Below, piece by piece: positions 58,294 through 63,876 of a DNA stretch of 63,876 bases. Each line of letters starts with the position of its first letter. Position 1 is the stretch's first letter. This DNA comes from Diplocarpon mali. Taxonomy: Eukaryota > Ascomycota > Leotiomycetes > Helotiales > Drepanopezizaceae. Under the pieces are notes generated by a model. The model made no database searches. It was not told the DNA's origin and saw nothing but the letters and a program-made list of their open reading frames with translations. Where the stretch lies: assembly GCA_024741835.1 (NCBI GenBank), contig JAENRP010000264.1:1-63876 (forward strand), written 5' to 3'. A program made the translations under genes and the position numbers.

Positions 58294-58920
58294 AAGTTAT
58301 TAATTATCTATATCTTAACCGATCGAATAGTAGTAAACGGATTTATAAAGCTATTAAAGACGGTTGCAAAGTTCGAAGCCTTTAAAGATATACTAAGGTT
58401 ATAAAAGGCAATAAGGGCTTAATAGGCTTAAGGACAACTCTTAAGCCTACCTTATAAGTTAAGTCATATAATCTTATAAAGGAAAGTTTTTAAATCTACT
58501 CTTAGGCTTAAACCGCAAGTTAAGTCATATAATCTTATAAAGGAATGCTTTTAGGAAAATTGACTCCTAATCCTACCTTATAAGTAGAATTTAGTAATTT
58601 TAATAAAGGTTACTTTTAATTAATTATTTTTAATTTAAAGAGATACTTAAGAATTAGATTAGCGTAAAAGGATAGTTATTATTTTTCCTAACTATAGGTT
58701 AATTAAAGTAAGGTCTAAGTAAAGGTATTAAAATAGGTAATATAGCTATTACTCTAATATATTATCATATGACCCTATTGCTTAATTAATAAGATATTAA
58801 TATATATATAGCTATAAGGAAGAAAGGGGTAACCTTCCTTCCTTAACTCTTACTAATATATCGACTATCGACCTTTAGAAGCCTCCTTTACCTACTGCGC
58901 CGACTTACTTAAGCTTAATA
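58294..58920 (+). mobile_element. Copia-1 copy #5, 3'-end fragment
   Basis: This holds the end of RNase H (matching from about 49,030 of copy #3), three palindromic mini-repeats (first at 58,437), the short purine tract and a complete 195-bp 3' LTR (58,726-58,920). Everything upstream is missing. It is heavily RIP-altered. Confidence 0.9.
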
Positions 58921-59045
58921 TAATTAAGCAATAGGGTTATATAACAATACATCGGAGTGATAGCTGTATCACCTATCTTAATATAACTAAGCAATAGGGT
59001 TATATGACAACTTATCGGAGTGATAGCTATATCCCTATCTCAATA
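58921..59045 (-). repeat. Two tandem inverted Copia-1 LTR-end fragments (63 and 62 bp)
   Basis: 58,921-58,983 and 58,984-59,045 are each the reverse complement of the first 62-63 bp of the Copia-1 LTR, placed head to tail directly after the plus-strand 3' LTR of copy #5. Together with 58,250-58,293 this makes three inverted LTR ends around one truncated copy. Confidence 0.85.
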
Positions 59046-59130
59046 GATAATAATATAATCAATCATCTTCCTTTACCTAAGCGAGTCTCCTAGGCGACCT
59101 AATGAAGGCCCTCCAGCCGACCGCACTATA
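59046..59130 (+). repeat. Copia-2 LTR fragment (last 85 bp)
   Basis: This matches the 3' 85 bp of the Copia-2 LTR in + orientation (AATGAAGGCCCTCCAGCCGA, then CCGCACTATA). It is not followed by the Copia-2 primer binding site, so it is either a truncated solo LTR or the end of a 3' LTR. Confidence 0.85.
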
Positions 59131-59939
59131 GATGGCTATATCCCTTCCTTAATAATTATAAGTAATAAGCGATCTTAGGAATCTTTGCGATTTAATACTA
59201 ATGCCAATTAAGCTTTTTATAATAGTATTTAATTATGAAGGTTCTTGTTCCCTTTTTTGAAAAATAACCCTTCTTTTATCAGTTAAAAATTATTATAATA
59301 ATAATTTTTAAAATATAAAAGGAACTCCTACTTACTATAGCCTTAGCCGCCTTTGTAAAGTAAGACCTTTAAAGTTTAGTAAAACTTCTCTAAGATAAAC
59401 TTCAATATTTAATAGGTTCTAATTGTTTACTTCTAAGATTGGCAAATAGTGCTGATAACTATCCTTTTTGAGAATAATGATCTTTCTTAATAGTAAGCAG
59501 ATGCTTCTAAAATCTATCTAGCTATATATCTGAGCTCCTTAAACAGGATTACTCCTGGGCCACCTCAGGGGCTGATTATATAAGTCGGTCCTTAGAGCCT
59601 CAGGCTCCCTATGGCGCAACACTCTTACTACTATACTTAATCCTGCGATACCGGCGGTTTTGCGTTACTATGATAGCGTTTTCTACTTATGCTATAAAGC
59701 TTAGAGCTAATGTAATATGTTTAGAGGGTAAAAATGCAATAATATAATTCTCGGCCTAATATAATTTCGAGAAATTCTCCCATCTTCAAAATCCACGCTT
59801 ATCTTGGTCTCAAAATTGAGGTTCAATTATAGCTCTATATTTTATTATTGGAGTATTGCAAATAAGCATATAGAATATAAACTTTCTATTTTTGCCTTTG
59901 AGAGGCCAGTCTCATTCAATGAATTGGCGGCATAATTTC
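59131..59939. other. Transition from repeat-rich to unique DNA
   Basis: 59,157-59,370 is the inverted copy of the 218-bp block at 16,633-16,850. The rest has no long open frame and no tRNA or other RNA gene that I can recognise. Base composition moves from the RIP-like AT-rich state to ordinary mixed sequence by about 59,940. Confidence 0.6.
59157..59370 (-). repeat. Inverted copy of the 218-bp block at 16,633-16,850
   Basis: The reverse complement aligns along the whole block, from the CGCTTATTACTTATA end to the AAGGTCTTACTTT end, with RIP-type differences and small indels. It is the repeat remnant nearest to the host gene. Confidence 0.65.
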
Positions 59940-60747
59940 CTCCTAGCAGAGCATAAAGACATGGCATCCGCCACGATTTATTATTTATAGCCAGAAGCGA
60001 TTGCAGTAGCAATAGCACTGACACTTGTTATATTCCTAAGCTCAAACTCCTTCAACCTGTCTTTATACTCACGCTTGCTTATGGTCTTTCTTATACTTCT
60101 AGACGCAAACATGCTAGCACAGTGACTCTGCTACTGTAAATTATTATTGCAATGTACTAGAGGACATCGTCTACCAACAGCCCAGCTCATCCTCTGACGA
60201 AGTTCTCAAAATTCAAATTCCAAATTCAAATCTATTAACTTGGCAAACAAGACTATCAACTGCCTAGGGACTCCCACATCCCCCCTCCTCCTTACTAGCG
60301 ACAACCCTCTTCCCCCTATATATATCATCTGTAGGTGTCCCTGATAATTGCGACCACTTTGAGCTTGACTTTGTACCAGAACCTCTGAGCAATCACTCTG
60401 CAGTTGATCAAGATCATCGCCAGCCCTTTCCTGCAGACTATCGCATAAGAAACTACCTTGCGAACTTTTGTCCCCCGCGCTCCCCACTTGGCAGGGAACA
60501 AAAGGCGGTAATTTCTACTATCGCCTACCCTATTGTAAAATCAATCTCCACCAGGCGGAAAGCCCAAGCTTCACTGCCACCAGTGCAGATAGACTTTCAC
60601 TGCAGAATCAGGTGCTCCGCAGAACAGCATTGATTGAGACTCTCGCGCACTGTTTTGCGTTGCCCTTTATTGATTTCTGCAACCCTATCTGCGCTGGTCA
60701 ACTTACTCAACGTCTGCACGTCTGCATAACGCACGCCTCCCTGTATC
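59940..60747 (+). promoter_or_regulatory. Upstream region / probable promoter and 5' UTR of the Ras gene
   Basis: This is about 800 bp of unique, non-AT-biased DNA upstream of the Ras start. It holds pyrimidine-rich stretches (for example 60,278-60,291 and 60,311-60,320), typical of fungal promoters, and a TATATATAT run at about 60,319-60,327. The small open frames on both strands (60,206-60,487, 60,468-60,848 and 60,597-60,872) overlap each other and the Ras exon in other frames and are not supported as genes. The transcription start cannot be placed from sequence. Confidence 0.5.
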
Positions 60748-61519
60748 ATGGCAGGCAAGATGGTGCTGTACAAGCTGGTGGTGCTGGGAGATGGAGGTGT
60801 TGGGAAAACAGCTTTGACTATACAGCTCACGCTGCAACATTTCGTTGAGACAGTAAGATTTCTCTGGATCAAAGGAAGACGGGCTACTATTGCGAGTATT
60901 TATGCTTACTTCTTCCTAGTACGATCCCACGATCGAGGACTCGTACCGAAAACAAGTGGTGATAGATGGGCAGTCATGCATGTTGGAGGTACTTGATACA
61001 GCAGGGCAGGAAGAATATACGGCTCTTAGAGATCAATGGATTCGCGACGGCGAGGGATTTGTCCTAGTATACAGCATATCGTCCAGATCATCCTTCACAC
61101 GCATTCAGCGATTCCATAACCAAATCCAAAGGGTCAAAGAGTCCTCGGCATCCTCGCCGTCATATCCCGGATCACCAATATCTCCGGTAGCACCCTCTGC
61201 GCCTGTCCCAATTATGCTCGTTGGCAACAAGAGCGACAGAGTCACGGAGCGGGAGGTCTCGACACAGGAAGGTCATGCATTGGCACGGGAATTGGGATGT
61301 GAGTTTGTCGAGGCTTCAGCAAAAAACTGTATCAACGTGGAAAAGGCATTCTACGACGTGGTGCGCCAATTGCGGCGACAGAGAATGCATAGTAGCATCA
61401 AGACAATCCAAGGCTCGGGGAGAGGGCAACGAACGCAGACAGGAGGAGAAGGGCCAGTTCGAGACTCCAGCCGGATTTACCGCCCCGATAAGAAGCGCGC
61501 CAAGTGCACCATTTTATGA
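60748..61519 (+). CDS. rasB: RasB/Ras-2 type small GTPase
   Basis: Two exons, 60,748-60,852 and 60,920-61,519, joined across a 67-bp intron, encode 234 residues. Ras GTPases cycle between GDP and GTP at membranes and signal growth, polarity and development in fungi. Seen motifs: P-loop GDGGVGKT (14-21), effector YDPTIEDSY (36-44, restored exactly at the exon junction), DTAGQE (61-66) with catalytic Gln65, NKSD (138-141), EASAK (166-170), a basic DKKRAK tail and the CaaX box CTIL (231-234). The final Leu favours geranylgeranylation. A Ser/Pro-rich insertion of about 23 residues (110-132) before NKSD is the mark of the ascomycete RasB/Ras-2 branch rather than RasA. The start ATG precedes [13 protein letters not shown], as in that branch. 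No RIP damage is visible, and the gene lies between two RIP-altered blocks. Confidence 0.96.
60853..60919 (+). other. Intron of the Ras gene
   Basis: The 67-bp intron starts GTAAGA and ends CCTAG. Removing it joins ...HFVET to YDPTIEDSY, restoring the universally conserved switch I segment with no frame change. The length is typical of filamentous fungi. Confidence 0.95.
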
Positions 61520-62737
61520 GAATCATACCTTTACAGGCGGTGATACGAGGGCTGTTGGGCGCTACGCCGCTCACGATTTGTTGAGCACAATAGCCTGTGA
61601 TACTCTTTTCACCACCGCTTCTTCTTCCTCCCTCTACAGCGCTATCTTCAAACCAGGCGCAAGGAGTCCTGGCAGAGATGCATACGGCGCATATCTGTTC
61701 ATCAAACCGAAATTTAGAAAGAGAGGTCAAATGTCACGACAAAATTTGAGTGGAATGACACCAAATTTCATCTCGACAAGAAAGGGTTAGCAGAGTAAAA
61801 CGACCATCTATTTTTGCGGCTCCATTTGGTCGAAAGTGGGATGATGAGCAAGATAGGGTGTTCATTGGCGTATTTCCAGGACAGGACATGACACGGCTCA
61901 AAAATCATCATCATTTATCACCATCATCAACGTCTATTGTGTCACATGCCAAGCCGTGTTTTCACATCTAAGATCTAGCATAATTCACATTCTGCAAACT
62001 TGCGCCCACATTTAGAAATAGGGATCTTTATGGATGGCTAGTATGGAAAGCTAGACATATGGAATGACTACCACGAGAAAAGGAAAAGGAGTTTGTTGAT
62101 TTGGTGCTCTGGGGAAGGCTGGAGCTGACTAAGGTATCTATCTGAATGTTTGTAAGAATGGATGCACGTAATCGAATCCATTTTGAACGCATCAGCTCCT
62201 AATATAAAATCAAATCGCGCTTTCAGTTGGTTCTACCCTAATCAATACCATTGTCCTAAGTAAATTCAGTACTTACCTAGCTCAATTGAAACTTCGAGCC
62301 AGCAATGATTCCAAAGCAGCGACTCACCTAAAAAGTCCATTCTCTAGTGGCACCATGCTATCTCTGCCTCTCCCACGAGGCAGAGAGGTAGAAAGTAAGA
62401 CTGAGTCCGTGGGTTTATAATTCGGGATTCGCTTAAGTGGGGAAGATAAGGGTAGGAGAAAATAGTAGGAGGCAAGGAAGATGGTTGATTATATATAGCA
62501 AGGTTGTATTCTTGAGGGAATATGTAGAAAGTATTTATACATATATTATGGCCTATACCTAAGGCATCTGCTAACTATTCTACGCTAGTAACATATATTC
62601 TCTACTCCCTTAAATATCTGCGAAACCTTAGAGAGCAATATTTGTATAGTAATTAAGAGGCTATATATGTACTTTTAAAGTACCCCTTATCTTTATAAAC
62701 TCTAGATCTATAGCATATATTTTGAAAAATAGGTATA
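61520..62737. other. 3' flank of the Ras gene and intergenic DNA
   Basis: The 3' UTR probably covers the first few hundred bases; no polyadenylation signal can be fixed with confidence. No further gene is seen: the open frames at 61,221-61,790 and 61,398-61,730 are shadows of the Ras exon. A hairpin is at 62,362-62,385. From about 62,400 the DNA becomes AT-rich; a segment around 62,480-62,505 (AAGATGGTTGATTATATATA) weakly resembles the Copia-2 LTR and may be an old remnant. Confidence 0.55.
62362..62385. repeat. Hairpin (9-bp stem, 6-base loop)
   Basis: CTCTGCCTC (62,362-62,370), loop TCCCAC, GAGGCAGAG (62,377-62,385), a perfect inverted repeat in the 3' flank of the Ras gene. Function unknown; it may mark an old foldback element. 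Confidence 0.7.
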
Positions 62738-62932
62738 TATTGAGATAGGTGATATAGTTATTAGTCTGATGTATTATTATATGACCCTACTACTTAATTA
62801 GTAGGATATTAATACGTATATAGCTATAGTGAAGAAAGGGGTAACCTTCCTTCTTTAACTCTTATTAATATATCGACTATTAACCTTTAGAAGCCTCCTT
62901 TACTTATTGCGCCGATTGACTTAAGCTTAATA
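62738..62932 (+). repeat. Copia-1 #4 5' LTR
   Basis: This 195-bp LTR begins TATTGAGATAGG. It keeps TTGAG where other copies have TTAAG, supporting TGTTGAG as the ancestral LTR end. Confidence 0.92.
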
Positions 62933-63876
62933 GGTTATAAGCCTTAGCTAGACTAATAACTGATTATTGACTTCCTTTAGAAAGCACTTATACTATAACT
63001 ATTAGTAGGAAGTTAAATAAGACTTATAGTAAAAGGTAAGCAATTAGCGAATAAGAAGTATAATTCCTTATTTAGTTAACCTATATTGTAAAAGGTATAA
63101 TTCCTTACTTTATAATCCTTAGTATTATAAGAGGTATGATTCCTTACTCTACTATATTTCGTAAGAGGTATAATTCCTTATATTATAGTTTAAAAACGCG
63201 TTTCGATAAGAGGACTTCCTTCCTATTTAATACTTTTATAATACCTACTATTTAATTATTTCGACTTTTCGATAGGAGGAGTGCCTTTAACTATTTAATT
63301 TATTTGATTTTTAATGCATTTTCTCTTCGAAAACGGCAATAGCTTCTGATTTCAATCGAAACACTAGATCTAAAGACCTCTAACTCTTTCGAAAGAACTA
63401 GCAATAATAGTTCGATAATTTAAAGCTTTACTTTAAAAGCAAAAGTATTAAAGTAGCGATTTAAAAGACACTTATTAAATATGCAAGAATAGCCCTTTAT
63501 ACTCCTTTTATTAATTTGTCTACTTCTACTTTAATAGCTAATAGTATTAGAAAGGACCTTATAGATATATTAAATAAGCTTAGCTTAAGAGCTTTAATAA
63601 ATAATAATTAAGGATTTTAAAAAGTTTTAAATATAAAAAAGGAAAAGGAGTATAGGCTGGCCTTAGCTAAATATAAGCTTAAGATTAATAAAGGTTTAAG
63701 TAATAAAGATTAAGATTTTATTTGAATTTATAATAATGCGAAGATAAGATAGGATACTTTAAAGGTAAAATACTTTTAAATAATTGCCTTTAATACCTAG
63801 CATCTACTATAGTAGATTACTTTATTTTAATATAAAAAAGATAAAGATAATAAGAATATAAATATAAATATAAACT
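62738..63876 (+). mobile_element. Copia-1 copy #4, 5' end, running off the window
   Basis: The 195-bp 5' LTR (62,738-62,932), primer binding site (GGTTATAAGCC from 62,933), the four leader hairpin repeats (63,050-63,181, heavily decayed) and the N-terminal half of gag are present. The element is cut by the window edge. The five bases before the LTR are GTATA; the matching TSD would lie to the right of the window. Confidence 0.93.

Noticed and set aside
59540..59660. Possible tRNA or structured RNA near the GC-richer patch
   Set aside because: No cloverleaf with conserved T-arm or anticodon arm could be drawn.
60206..60872. Open frames upstream of and across Ras exon 1 on both strands
   Set aside because: They overlap each other and the well-supported Ras exon in other frames, and no family resemblance was seen.
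61221..61790. 189- and 110-residue frames over Ras exon 2
   Set aside because: Out-of-frame readings of the Ras coding sequence and its 3' flank.

Overview
This window looks like filamentous ascomycete (Pezizomycotina) chromosomal DNA: an AT-rich retrotransposon graveyard (about 1-59,400, and again from 62,738 to the right edge) beside a small island of ordinary gene-bearing DNA (about 59,900-62,400). In the AT-rich part nearly every reading frame is closed by TAA/TAG where the protein families have Gln or Trp, and catalytic Asp codons often read Asn. That is the C:G-to-T:A pattern of repeat-induced point mutation (RIP), which implies a RIP-competent fungus. The one intact host gene I can support is a RasB/Ras-2 type small GTPase with one intron (60,748-61,519, + strand).

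The graveyard can be read as one stack of nested insertions, held together by paired LTRs of equal length and target-site duplications (TSDs) read directly from the sequence. The base layer is a minus-strand Copia-2 element. Its 5' LTR ends at 58,249 and its body survives as four pieces (57,185-58,249; 49,665-50,804; 43,018-43,566; 36,050-36,846). It is interrupted by Gypsy-C (50,805-57,184, minus, TSD GCAAT), Copia-1 #3 (43,567-49,664, plus, TSD GATTA), Copia-1 #2 (36,847-43,017, plus, TSD TACTT) and Copia-1 #1 (left edge to 36,049, plus). Copia-1 #1 is itself split by a giant element, Gypsy-B (3,685-34,195, minus, TSD CTAA). Gypsy-B's left LTR is split by Gypsy-A (3,846-18,581, minus, TSD ATATA), and Gypsy-A's gag is split by a plus-strand Copia-2 (9,601-17,190, TSD CTAGG). 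The deepest nesting is five layers. A rearranged block of Copia-1 and Copia-2 fragments lies at 58,250-59,130, and a fourth 5'-LTR-bearing Copia-1 copy starts at 62,738 and runs off the window.

Two things stand out. First, Gypsy-B is very large (about 15.8 kb without its insertion). Downstream of gag and pol it carries two tandem, clearly paralogous coding regions of about 1,100-1,200 codons each (ORF A 23,003-26,368; ORF B 18,901-22,459, both minus) that I cannot assign to any protein family. Second, a GC-rich imperfect palindrome of about 23-25 bp (arms ACTCGC / GCGAGT around an AGGCC-GGCC core) occurs more than fifty times, inside Copia-1, Gypsy-A and Gypsy-B alike. It often lies in frame, where it is read as an (R)PGLxV-like peptide. 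In Copia-1 it forms a codon-phased array whose length differs between copies in exact 87-bp steps.

The elements follow standard LTR-retrotransposon architecture: primer binding site next to the 5' LTR, gag, protease, then either integrase-RT-RNase H (Copia) or RT-RNase H-integrase (Gypsy), then polypurine tract and 3' LTR. All are decayed by RIP. All TE coding coordinates are approximate because stop codons interrupt them; LTR and TSD coordinates were counted base by base.
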